From assembly GCA_030614305.1 (NCBI GenBank), contig JAUWKH010000066.1, positions 1 through 8,311 on the forward strand: a stretch of DNA of 8,311 nucleotides, in the 5' to 3' direction. The stretch is from Bacteroidota bacterium (GTDB lineage Bacteria > Bacteroidota > Bacteroidia > Bacteroidales > JADFUO01). Every line of letters starts with the position of its first letter. Within the stretch, counting starts at the first letter, position 1. The notes beneath the pieces were generated by a model that ran no database searches, was not told the origin of the DNA, and saw only the letters and a list, made by a program, of their open reading frames with translations. Below are positions 1 through 7,126 of this stretch, piece after piece. The position numbers and the translations under genes are program-made.

Positions 1-198
1 AAAATCATAAACATTAACAAGCCTGTAGATATTTTCGGCATTCTTATGGTATCGGTCATAGCTTAACTCGTCAATAATATACAACATAATAATTATGAAG
101 CTTGCAATACCAATAGCAAGACCGCTAATATTTATCAGGGAATAAAACTTACGTTTTACTAAGTTCCTTATTGCTATTTTTAAAGAATTTTTAAACAT
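1..198 (-). CDS. MacB/FtsX-family ABC transporter permease, N-terminal fragment (cut by window edge)
   Basis: The first 66 residues of a second ABC transporter permease can be read; the rest lies beyond position 1. The protein begins MFKNSLKIAIRNL, has one hydrophobic segment at about residues 19-42, and then the ELSYD motif and an A..IYR stretch that open the MacB-type periplasmic domain. By eye, roughly half of these residues match the start of the full-length permease at 481-2886, so the two are paralogues in one operon. The ATG at 196-198 directly abuts the TAA (199-201) of the small gene before it, with no spacer, which suggests coupled translation. Family assignment is firm. The substrate, and whether this copy is intact, cannot be judged. 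Confidence 0.88.
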   Translation of the reverse strand, partial: MFKNSLKIAIRNLVKRKFYSLINISGLAIGIASFIIIMLYIIDELSYDRYHKNAENIYRLVNVYDF

Positions 199-456
199 TT
201 AAGATTCCTTTCTGAACATAAGCGGAATGTTTTCATCACCAGGTGCACCAATTTCCACAAGTTCCCATTTCTTGTCATAATCGGCAATCCAATGTTTTAA
301 AACGTTTACTTTATCTTTGGGCGGAACATCATTACCTTCCCAGTTTAATAATTCAACTCTGTATTGAATGGTTTTTTTTCTGCCATTGATTCTGACATCA
401 ATTTCAATGTTTTGTTCAATGTCAACATCAGGAATTAAAATAACTACTTCTCTCAT
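199..456 (-). CDS. 85-residue conserved-looking protein of unknown function between two permease genes
   Basis: I do not recognise the family. The 85-residue product has no signal peptide, membrane segment or cysteine, so it is probably cytoplasmic. The first third (MREVVILIPDVDIEQNIEID) looks like alternating beta strands. A basic patch, NGRKKTIQYRVELLNW, follows, then a helical part with HWIADYDKKWELVEIG, and it ends in a short PLMFRKES tail. The overall look is a small alpha/beta fold. It starts 24 bases after the upstream permease's stop codon, and its TAA touches the ATG of the next permease. It is therefore co-transcribed with, and probably translationally coupled to, the transporter. 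It is likely a real gene: it has a clean frame, ordinary composition and a tight fit between two genes on the same strand. An accessory or regulatory role for the pump is only inference. Confidence 0.72.
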   Translation of the reverse strand: MREVVILIPDVDIEQNIEIDVRINGRKKTIQYRVELLNWEGNDVPPKDKVNVLKHWIADYDKKWELVEIGAPGDENIPLMFRKES

Positions 457-480
457 AATTTTTATATTAAAATAATTAAT

Positions 481-2886
481 CTATTCATATTTCAATGCAT
501 CAACAGGATTTTTATTAGCTGTTTTAAGAGCGTGATATAAAATCGTTAGTATAGCTATAATCAATGCCACAACTATAGCAATAACAAAATAATACCATGA
601 AATATTTATCCTATAAGCAAAATTTTGTAATGCTTTATCCATAAAATACCAGGCTATTGGAGATGCAATAATACCGGCTATTAATACAAGTTTAATAAAA
701 TTTTTAGTTAGAAGGCTTACAATTTGTGATGTTTTGCTTCCCATAACCTTACGAATTCCTATTTCCTTTGTTCGCTGTTCAACAATATAGGATATAAGAC
801 CGTAAAGACCCAAACATGAAATTATAATTGACAGCAAAGTGAAGAATGTAAATAACTTCATTGTATTCTCTTCATCTTCATAGTATTCTTTTAATTGTTC
901 ATTTGCAAACACCATTTCAAACGGAACACCGGGAAACAATTCATTCCACTTCGATTCAATAAATTCAACAGTTTCTTTAATTGCAGATTTATTTAATTTA
1001 ACACATAGTGTTCTATTTCGTTCATTATCAATAATATAAACAGCCGGTTCAATTTTTGAATGTAATGAATAATAATGATAATCTTGTATCACGCCAATTA
1101 CTCTTTTTTTTGTAACAGTATCTATGAGCATAGGTTTAAAAACTTTTCCAATCGGGTCATCCCACCCAAGATAATGAACTGCTGATTCATTTAGAATTAC
1201 TGCTTCATTTTCATCCAAAGCATATTCTTTACTGAAATTACGACCCTTAATAACCGGTATTTCCATCATTTGAAAGAAATTATAATCTACACAACATATA
1301 CGTGAAGTAATCCTTGTTTGTGCTGTATCATCAACTGTTATTGTAGCTTGGGTTCCACTCGCTCCGCTAACGCTGGAACCTACGGAAATACTAATTATAT
1401 TCGGATTTTGCCTTAACTCATTCTTTATTAGTTCAATTTTATCAGGCGTATTATTATTAAATAATGGAATGGATACCACATCATTATAATTATATCCAAG
1501 ATCTTTATTTAAGACATAATTGAACTGGGTGTAAATAATCATAATGCAAAAAATCAAACTTATGGATATCACAAACTGAAACACAACTAAAATCTTGCTT
1601 AATATCCCCGACTTTGTATTTCGCAACGATGAAGTATTTTTTAATATTTTTATTGGATGAAATCGTGAAAGATAAAATGCAGGGTAAGCTCCTGAGAAAA
1701 AACTAACAATCAATAATATTGCCAATAAACCAAAATTAAAAATCCAGTTATTAATAAAGTTTATTTCAAGGCTGATACCCAATATTTGGTTAAACGATGG
1801 CAAAAGAAATTCAACTAATACGAGTGCAAATAGTATTGAAATAAAAGTAATGATAAATGATTCTCCAAGAAATTGATATATTAAATTTCGGCGGTTAGCA
1901 CCTAATACTTTCCGTATTCCAACTTCTTTACTTCTTTTAACCGAACGGCTTATTGCAATATTTATAAAATTAATACAGGCTATTATTATTATTAATATGG
2001 CAACGACAGAAAATACATATATCAATGTAATGCTACCCTGATTATAATTCATAACCTGGAATTTCATTTTATCTGATTTTAGATGTATATCAAGAACCGG
2101 CTGTAAATAAAGCTGGAACATACGATGTCTGTCTTCTTCAGGAATATCAATATATTTTAACAGAAATTCTTCAAATTTTTCTTCTAACTCATGATAATCT
2201 GTACCTTTTGTAAGACGAATATAAGTATCTAATGAATTACTTCCCCAGCCCTTAAGCCATGAGAATTGTGATTCAATATATTTAAAAGGAATAAGAACTT
2301 CCATTTTGAAATGTGCATTCTCGGGCTGATCTTTCATTACACCGGTAATCAAAAATCCTTCTTTATTATAAAATGTTACAATCTTTCCTATAGCTTCATT
2401 AACAGAGTTAAAAAATTTTTTAGCAACCTTTTCAGAAACAATTATTGATTTTAGCTCATCCAATGCACTTGAAGTATCACCCCTGATGAGTTGTACATTA
2501 AAAAGCTCAAAAATTTCAGGGTCCGTAAAAACAATGAAATCCTCGTTAAATTGTTTACCATTATATTCAATGGGGAAATTACCCCAAGCCATTAATCTAA
2601 CTGCTTTTTCTACCTCGGGGAAATCATTAACCAAAGCTTCTGCCAAAGGACCCATTGTAACAGCTACATGCTGGTCACCAACACCTTCTGCGTGTTGTAA
2701 TTCTACACACCTGTATAAACGATCAGCATCTGGAATATGCTTATCATAACTTAACTCGTTTTGAATATAAAGCATAATAAGTAAAAATGAAACTATACTA
2801 ATAGATAAGCCAATAATAATTATAAGAGTATATGCCTTATCTCTTATAAGATTCCTGAAACTTATTTTCAAATAATTTTTAAACAT
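481..2886 (-). CDS. MacB/FtsX-family ABC transporter permease, 801 residues, duplicated module
   Basis: This is an inner-membrane permease of the MacB/FtsX (type VII) class, which in known members couples ATP hydrolysis in the cytoplasm to movements in the periplasm rather than moving substrate through the membrane. It has two tandem modules. Module one has TM1 at about 20-41, a periplasmic MacB-type domain at about 42-285, and three helices near 286-308, 338-362 and 382-404. Module two has a helix at about 430-452, a second periplasmic domain at about 453-675, and helices near 677-699, 731-750 and 763-785. Each FtsX domain carries the family signature (EVGIRKVLGA at 321-330 and KEIGIRKVMGS at 707-717), and the protein ends NPVDALKYE. 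About 800 residues is normal for this double form in Bacteroidota. No ATP-binding domain is fused, so a separate ATPase is required. It begins 2 bases after the adaptor gene's stop codon. The substrate is unknown. Confidence 0.95.
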   Translation of the reverse strand: MFKNYLKISFRNLIRDKAYTLIIIIGLSISIVSFLLIMLYIQNELSYDKHIPDADRLYRCVELQHAEGVGDQHVAVTMGPLAEALVNDFPEVEKAVRLMAWGNFPIEYNGKQFNEDFIVFTDPEIFELFNVQLIRGDTSSALDELKSIIVSEKVAKKFFNSVNEAIGKIVTFYNKEGFLITGVMKDQPENAHFKMEVLIPFKYIESQFSWLKGWGSNSLDTYIRLTKGTDYHELEEKFEEFLLKYIDIPEEDRHRMFQLYLQPVLDIHLKSDKMKFQVMNYNQGSITLIYVFSVVAILIIIIACINFINIAISRSVKRSKEVGIRKVLGANRRNLIYQFLGESFIITFISILFALVLVEFLLPSFNQILGISLEINFINNWIFNFGLLAILLIVSFFSGAYPAFYLSRFHPIKILKNTSSLRNTKSGILSKILVVFQFVISISLIFCIMIIYTQFNYVLNKDLGYNYNDVVSIPLFNNNTPDKIELIKNELRQNPNIISISVGSSVSGASGTQATITVDDTAQTRITSRICCVDYNFFQMMEIPVIKGRNFSKEYALDENEAVILNESAVHYLGWDDPIGKVFKPMLIDTVTKKRVIGVIQDYHYYSLHSKIEPAVYIIDNERNRTLCVKLNKSAIKETVEFIESKWNELFPGVPFEMVFANEQLKEYYEDEENTMKLFTFFTLLSIIISCLGLYGLISYIVEQRTKEIGIRKVMGSKTSQIVSLLTKNFIKLVLIAGIIASPIAWYFMDKALQNFAYRINISWYYFVIAIVVALIIAILTILYHALKTANKNPVDALKYE

Positions 2887-2888
2887 AA

Positions 2889-4139
2889 TTATCTAAATAT
2901 CAATTTATCTTTATCACCAAACGAATCATAAGAAGAGACTATAACTTTTTCTCCGGGCTGCAAGCCTTCTAACACCTCATAAAAATTAGTATTTTGCCTG
3001 TTTATCCTTATTTTACGTTTAGTTGCAAAATCGCCGGATGCATCAACAATATAAATCCAGTTGCCTCCTGTTTCCTGAAAAAAGCCACCTCTTTTTACAA
3101 TAATTGCATCGGTCTCGCCACTGAATTTTAATCTGAGCTGTATTGTCTGTCCGCGCTTAACACTGGCAGGTGCTATTGAGTCAAAGAATATATCAACCTG
3201 AAACGAACCGGCAGTAACATCTGTATAAATTTTACTGATGTGCAACTGATAGTTATGTCCGGCAAAATCAAATTCAGCTTCCTGATCGATAAATACTCTT
3301 GAAATATATCTTTCATCAATATTTGCACGTAATTTGAATCCATCCGGTAAATCTATCTGACCGAGATGTTCACCTGATGATTTGGTTTCGCCGATCTCGG
3401 CACTAAAAGAAGACAGTTTTCCATTAGCAGAAGATTTAACATAAGCATTTTCCATATTTTTTCTTAATAAAATCAGGTTATCGTTCATCCTTGCCAACGA
3501 ATTTTTTATATTTTTTGCTTGTGCAGCACCTGAAATAGAATCAAGCTTTTGTAGTTTTAATGAAATACTTAACTGTTTTAATGTAAATTCAAATTCTCTT
3601 TGAGCATCTTCAAATTCTTTGTCAGAAATAACACTATCCTTAAATAGTTGCACTTTCCTTGTAAAATCTATTTCAGAGCCATCAATCAAGTATTCCAACT
3701 GAACAATTTCTTTTTGTCGTAAATATTTATTTTGTTCAAGGGCAAGAAGTGTGTTTTGTAAATTGTTAATTTCTGCAAGCATCCTTGTTTCCTGTTCCAT
3801 AAAATTTAATTCCATTGCTGTATTGAGTAATTTTAAAATAGTATCACCTTTTTCAAGTATAGCACCATCTTCAACATATACAGCTTCAACTACTCCACCC
3901 TGTATTGCATCAATATAAATGGTGTTTTTAGGATAAACAACTCCATCAATCGGTATAAATTCCTGGAACTTATCTTCAAGCACTGTAGCAATTGAAATTT
4001 GATTTTTATCTACATATAATTTGCTTGATTTGTCTCTAATAAATAAAAGAAAAATAAGAAAAAATACAAATGCTGTAATTCCTATAATCGTTAAAATTCT
4101 ACTTATAGTCCATTTCTTTTTTTTAATAATTCTATCCAT
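2889..4139 (-). CDS. HlyD/MacA-type periplasmic adaptor (membrane fusion protein)
   Basis: This 416-residue adaptor would link the inner-membrane permease to an outer-membrane TolC-type channel. A basic N-terminus (IIKKKKW) leads into one membrane anchor at about 14-34. A first lipoyl half follows at about 74-106 (IDAIQGGVVEAVYVEDGAILEKGD). A long helical hairpin runs from about 108 to 232, rich in Leu/Glu/Lys/Gln. The second lipoyl half is at about 233-262 (AYVKSSANGKL..FSAEIGE), then a beta-barrel domain at about 268-340 and a membrane-proximal domain to the end (EGLQPGEKVIVSS). There is no lipobox, so the anchor is a transmembrane helix. It is the first gene of the minus-strand operon and starts beside the divergent regulator. 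The ATG at 4137-4139 is chosen because the anchor follows directly and a candidate promoter lies just upstream. The cargo is unknown. Confidence 0.93.
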   Translation of the reverse strand: MDRIIKKKKWTISRILTIIGITAFVFFLIFLLFIRDKSSKLYVDKNQISIATVLEDKFQEFIPIDGVVYPKNTIYIDAIQGGVVEAVYVEDGAILEKGDTILKLLNTAMELNFMEQETRMLAEINNLQNTLLALEQNKYLRQKEIVQLEYLIDGSEIDFTRKVQLFKDSVISDKEFEDAQREFEFTLKQLSISLKLQKLDSISGAAQAKNIKNSLARMNDNLILLRKNMENAYVKSSANGKLSSFSAEIGETKSSGEHLGQIDLPDGFKLRANIDERYISRVFIDQEAEFDFAGHNYQLHISKIYTDVTAGSFQVDIFFDSIAPASVKRGQTIQLRLKFSGETDAIIVKRGGFFQETGGNWIYIVDASGDFATKRKIRINRQNTNFYEVLEGLQPGEKVIVSSYDSFGDKDKLIFR

Positions 4140-4140
4140 T

Positions 4141-4164
4141 TGTTAAAATTCTTTAGTTTTAACA
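4141..4164. repeat. Perfect inverted repeat, 8-bp arms, just before the adaptor start codon
   Basis: Arms TGTTAAAA (4141-4148) and TTTTAACA (4157-4164) are exact reverse complements separated by 8 bases. The repeat ends one base before the adaptor's start codon and spans the start site predicted for the sigma-54 promoter at 4171-4186. It could be an operator, or, if transcription starts further upstream, a leader hairpin near the ribosome binding region. In DNA this AT-rich, such a repeat can arise by chance, but 8 perfect pairs at this position are notable. Confidence 0.5.
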
Positions 4165-4170
4165 TTTTTT

Positions 4171-4186
4171 AACTAATATTATGCCA
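4171..4186 (-). promoter_or_regulatory. Candidate sigma-54 (-24/-12) promoter for the transport operon
   Basis: On the minus strand the site reads TGGCATAATATTAGTT. Compared with the sigma-54 consensus TGGCAC-N5-TTGCW, the -24 element matches TGGCA exactly and the spacing is correct. The -12 element is weaker: TAGTT instead of TTGCW, keeping the G but not the C of the usual GC. The predicted transcription start is near 4160, giving a leader of about 21 bases before the adaptor ATG. The presence of a sigma-54 activator gene on the other side of the same intergenic region supports the call. The degenerate -12 element is the main doubt. Confidence 0.5.
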
Positions 4187-4261
4187 CTAATTATAATGTT
4201 TTGTTTTTTATGCTATTACAAAGCTTTTTTAGTGTTAATACAATTAAAATTGTTCGTTATC

Positions 4262-4286
4262 GTTCATATTTTGTACAATTGTGAAC
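4262..4286. promoter_or_regulatory. Candidate enhancer/operator site 1: TTGTACAA inside GTTCA...TGAAC
   Basis: The palindrome TTGTACAA (4271-4278) is flanked by the inverted pentamers GTTCA (4262-4266) and TGAAC (4282-4286). The outer arms are centred half a base off the inner palindrome. Its centre lies about 114 bases upstream of the start predicted from the sigma-54 candidate, within the usual range for enhancer sites of NtrC-type activators, which bind dyad sequences through a Fis-like helix-turn-helix. The same core recurs at 4315-4322. Confidence 0.42.
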
Positions 4287-4313
4287 ATTATTTTTTATTT
4301 TTACTGATTGTTT

Positions 4314-4323
4314 ATTGTACAAT
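4314..4323. promoter_or_regulatory. Candidate enhancer/operator site 2: perfect 10-bp palindrome ATTGTACAAT
   Basis: ATTGTACAAT is perfectly self-complementary and repeats the TTGTACAA core of the site at 4271-4278. The two centres are 44 bp apart, close to four DNA helical turns, so two bound dimers would face the same side. The site lies 66 bases before the regulator's start codon, so it could also serve autoregulation of the plus-strand operon. No convincing sigma-54 or Bacteroidota TTG/TAnnTTTG promoter was found for that operon. Confidence 0.42.
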
Positions 4324-4388
4324 CTTTTGTTATGTAGGTAATGATTAAAAAGATAAAAGACAAAAGTTTAAATTGAAAAAAATATACA

Positions 4389-5768
4389 ATGGATAAGATA
4401 GACGCCAAAATATTAATAGTTGATGATGATCAGGATGTATTGCTTGCAGCTAAGCTTTTTCTCAAACAACATATTCAGATTGTTCATACAGAAAAAAATC
4501 CGGAAAACATTCCCGATCTGATAAGAAATGAAAACTACGACCTGATCCTGTTGGACATGAACTTTTCGCCTGATGCAACAAGCGGGAAAGAAGGTTTTTA
4601 CTGGATGAATAAAATCCTTGAAATTGATCCTGCTGCTATAGTTATTCTTATTACAGGATACGGTGATATTGAATTAGCAGTTCAGGGAATAAAGGAGGGA
4701 TCAACCAATTTCTTATTAAAACCATGGGAAAACAAAAAACTTCTTGCCACAATTACAACCACCCTTGAACTTCGCAAGTCAAAGGTTGAACTTGAAGACC
4801 TTCGTACAAAACAGAAAATACTTATTGCTGACCAGAACCAGGCATACAGTAATTTAATCGGGCAATCACCTGCAATGGAAAAAGTGTTAACTACGGTTCA
4901 AAAGGTGGCAAATACAGATGCTAATGTTTTAATACTTGGCGAGAATGGAACAGGTAAAGAATTAATTGCAAGAGCTGTTCATCGTGCTTCAAACCGTAAA
5001 GACCAAGTTTTTGTAAGCGTTGATTTAGGCGCTATCAGCGAAACCCTTTTTGAAAGCGAACTTTTCGGGTTTAAAAAAGGTGCTTTCACTGATGCTAAAG
5101 AAGACAGGGCAGGCAGGTTTGAGGCAGCCAATAAAGGAACAATTTTCCTTGATGAAATCGGTAACCTTTCATTTAGCTTACAATCAAAATTATTATCTGT
5201 TATTCAAAACAGAAAAGTGGTTAGACTTGGTACTAATAAAGAAATACCAATTGACGTAAGACTTATTTGTGCCACCAATATGCCACTTTATCAAATGGTT
5301 AATGAAAACAAGTTCCGGCAGGATTTATTATACAGAATTAATACTGTTGAAATTACTATTCCTTCTCTCAGGGAACGTATTGAAGATATTTCTCTATTAG
5401 TTGACCATTTTCTGGAAATTTACTGCAAGAAATACAAAATGCCTTTAAAACGGATAAATCAAAGCACCCTGAAAAGATTAGAAAAACATAACTGGCCCGG
5501 TAATATCAGGGAATTACAACACGCTGTTGAAAGAGCTGTTATTATGAGCGAATCCAATATGCTTCAACCCCATGATTTCTTCCTTTCTAAAATAGACGAT
5601 GAAAAAGATGGAGGTGTTGTATCCTCAAATATGAACCTTGAAGATACTGAAAAAATACTCATTCGTAAAGTTATTGACAAGCATGGTGGAAATATCAGCA
5701 AAGCAGCTAAAGAACTTGGTCTGACAAGAGCTTCGTTATATCGTAGAATCGAAAAATATGATTTATAA
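4389..5768 (+). CDS. Sigma-54-dependent response regulator (NtrC family)
   Basis: This 459-residue activator has three domains. The receiver domain (about 7-125) shows the acidic pocket D12-D14, phospho-acceptor D56 (LILLDM), T89 and K111 (KPW). The AAA+ domain (about 153-385) has Walker A GENGTGKE (184-191), Walker B TIFLDEIG (251-258), sensor I CATN (294-297), the arginine region FRQDLLYR (309-316) and WPGNIREL (369-376). A Fis-type helix-turn-helix at about 433-457 (GGNISKAAKELGLTRASLYRRI) binds DNA. The sigma-54 contact loop reads GAFTDA (231-236) rather than the usual GAFTGA. It would open sigma-54 promoters when phosphorylated. The likely kinase gene overlaps its end by 11 bases, and the likely target is the divergent efflux operon. 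The ATG follows an A-rich leader and sits directly before the receiver domain. Confidence 0.96.
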   Translation: MDKIDAKILIVDDDQDVLLAAKLFLKQHIQIVHTEKNPENIPDLIRNENYDLILLDMNFSPDATSGKEGFYWMNKILEIDPAAIVILITGYGDIELAVQGIKEGSTNFLLKPWENKKLLATITTTLELRKSKVELEDLRTKQKILIADQNQAYSNLIGQSPAMEKVLTTVQKVANTDANVLILGENGTGKELIARAVHRASNRKDQVFVSVDLGAISETLFESELFGFKKGAFTDAKEDRAGRFEAANKGTIFLDEIGNLSFSLQSKLLSVIQNRKVVRLGTNKEIPIDVRLICATNMPLYQMVNENKFRQDLLYRINTVEITIPSLRERIEDISLLVDHFLEIYCKKYKMPLKRINQSTLKRLEKHNWPGNIRELQHAVERAVIMSESNMLQPHDFFLSKIDDEKDGGVVSSNMNLEDTEKILIRKVIDKHGGNISKAAKELGLTRASLYRRIEKYDL

Positions 5769-7116
5769 AAGATTCCGTTTAATAGTAATAATCAGGATAT
5801 TATTACTTACACTTTCTGTTTTTACACTATTCTATTTAGCTGATCTGGAAAAATACAATATAAGTATAATAATTATAGCATTACTTATATTACTTCAGGT
5901 TATCAGCTTAATTAGATACGTAGAACGTACTAATAAAAAACTTACAAAGTTCTTTGAAAGCATTCGCTTTTCAGATTTTGCAAGTTCTTTTTCCGATAAA
6001 GGAATGGGGAAAAGTTTTAAAGAATTAAGCGAAGAATTTAATCATGTTATTAATGAATTCAAAAAAAACCGGGCTGAAAAAGAAGAACATTTTAATTACC
6101 TGCAAACAGTTGTTCAGCACGTTAGCATAGGCATTATTGCATACAGGCATGACGGTAAAGTGGATATTTTTAATACTGCAGCTAAAAGATTACTACGAAT
6201 AAATAACCTGAGAAATATTTATGAACTTAAACGTGTAAAAGAAGATTTGCCCGATTTATTATTAAACATGAAAGTTGGAGATAAAAATCTGGTAAAACTT
6301 TTTATTAAAGATGAAATTCTGCAAATATCAATACATGCTACTGAATTTCGAATGAGAGGCGAAGAATATATTTTAATTTCATTACAAAATATTCATGCCG
6401 AATTAGAAGAAAAAGAAATTGAATCATGGCAAAAATTAATCAGGGTGCTAACTCATGAAATAATGAATTCTATTACACCAATTTCTTCATTAGCATCAAC
6501 AGTTAGGGAGATGTTACTGGAAAGCTATAAAGACAAAATAATTCTAAAAGATAATATTGATGATGAGGATATTGAAGGTATTCAGAGTGCTCTAAATACT
6601 ATTGAAAAACGCAGCAACGGATTATTAAATTTTGTTGAGATATACAGGAATCTTACCCGTATCCCAAAACCAAATTTCAGATACTTTCCTGTGATTGAAC
6701 TTTTTGAGAGAGCCGAAGAACTGCTGAAACCAAAAATAGAAAAATTTAATATCTCTTATTCTCATAAAATTTTCCCCAGAGATTTAATGTTAACAGCTGA
6801 CCCCGATCTGATGGATCAGGTAATTATCAATTTATTGCTAAATGCAATTGACGCTGTAAAAAATGTTAAAAACCCAAAAATATCAGTTATTGCATCAAGC
6901 AATATTAACAATAGAATTTCAACTGATATTGTTGATAACGGATACGGTATAAAACCCGACATTTTGGATAAAATTTTTATGCCTTTCTTTACTTCAAAAA
7001 AAGAAGGTTCAGGAATAGGTTTGAGTTTATCACGTCAGATAATGCATTTACATAAGGGAAGTATTTATGTTAAATCAATACCTGGCAAGGAAACTGTGTT
7101 TACATTAACTTTCTGA
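5758..7116 (+). CDS. Membrane histidine kinase with minimal extracytoplasmic loop
   Basis: This 452-residue sensor kinase is probably the partner of the regulator it overlaps. Two membrane helices lie at about 8-27 and 35-53, joined by only about 7-8 residues (ADLEKYN). A charged linker, possibly a degenerate HAMP-like segment, runs to about 112. A PAS-like domain follows at about 113-212 (VSIGIIAYRHDGKVDIFNTAAKRLL). The phospho-acceptor is H233 in LTHEIMNSITPI. The ATPase domain shows the N box (N358, N362 in NLLLNAIDAV), DNGYGI (393-398), the F box FMPFFTSK (407-414) and GSGIGLSLS (417-425). All catalytic motifs appear intact. The layout resembles NtrB/NtrY-type kinases. With so short a loop it cannot bind a periplasmic ligand in the usual way. 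It may sense within the membrane, through another membrane protein, or through the cytoplasmic PAS domain. Confidence 0.94.
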   Translation: MIYKRFRLIVIIRILLLTLSVFTLFYLADLEKYNISIIIIALLILLQVISLIRYVERTNKKLTKFFESIRFSDFASSFSDKGMGKSFKELSEEFNHVINEFKKNRAEKEEHFNYLQTVVQHVSIGIIAYRHDGKVDIFNTAAKRLLRINNLRNIYELKRVKEDLPDLLLNMKVGDKNLVKLFIKDEILQISIHATEFRMRGEEYILISLQNIHAELEEKEIESWQKLIRVLTHEIMNSITPISSLASTVREMLLESYKDKIILKDNIDDEDIEGIQSALNTIEKRSNGLLNFVEIYRNLTRIPKPNFRYFPVIELFERAEELLKPKIEKFNISYSHKIFPRDLMLTADPDLMDQVIINLLLNAIDAVKNVKNPKISVIASSNINNRISTDIVDNGYGIKPDILDKIFMPFFTSKKEGSGIGLSLSRQIMHLHKGSIYVKSIPGKETVFTLTF

Positions 7117-7126
7117 TATAATCATC

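Noticed and set aside
2486..2749. Plus-strand open frame of 87 codons
   Set aside because: It lies wholly antisense within the permease gene, in a region encoding the conserved MacB-type periplasmic domain. The product has no recognisable features.
4219..4226. Minus-strand AAGCTTTG, close to the Bacteroidota -7 element TAnnTTTG, as a housekeeping promoter for the adaptor operon
   Set aside because: The first base of TA is wrong, and the nearest upstream TTG is about 14 bases away rather than the expected 19-21.
4241..4252. CAATT-AA-AATTG inverted repeat
   Set aside because: It has only 5-bp, almost purely A/T arms in very AT-rich DNA, and no second copy or conserved core to support it as a site.
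4324..4388. A promoter for the regulator operon directly before 4389
   Set aside because: No plus-strand TAnnTTTG with a spaced TTG and no GG-N10-GC sigma-54 pattern was found, so no site is claimed.
5050..5259. Plus-strand open frame of 69 codons inside the regulator gene
   Set aside because: It is a shifted-frame shadow of the AAA+ domain, where the main frame carries the GAFTDA loop and Walker B.
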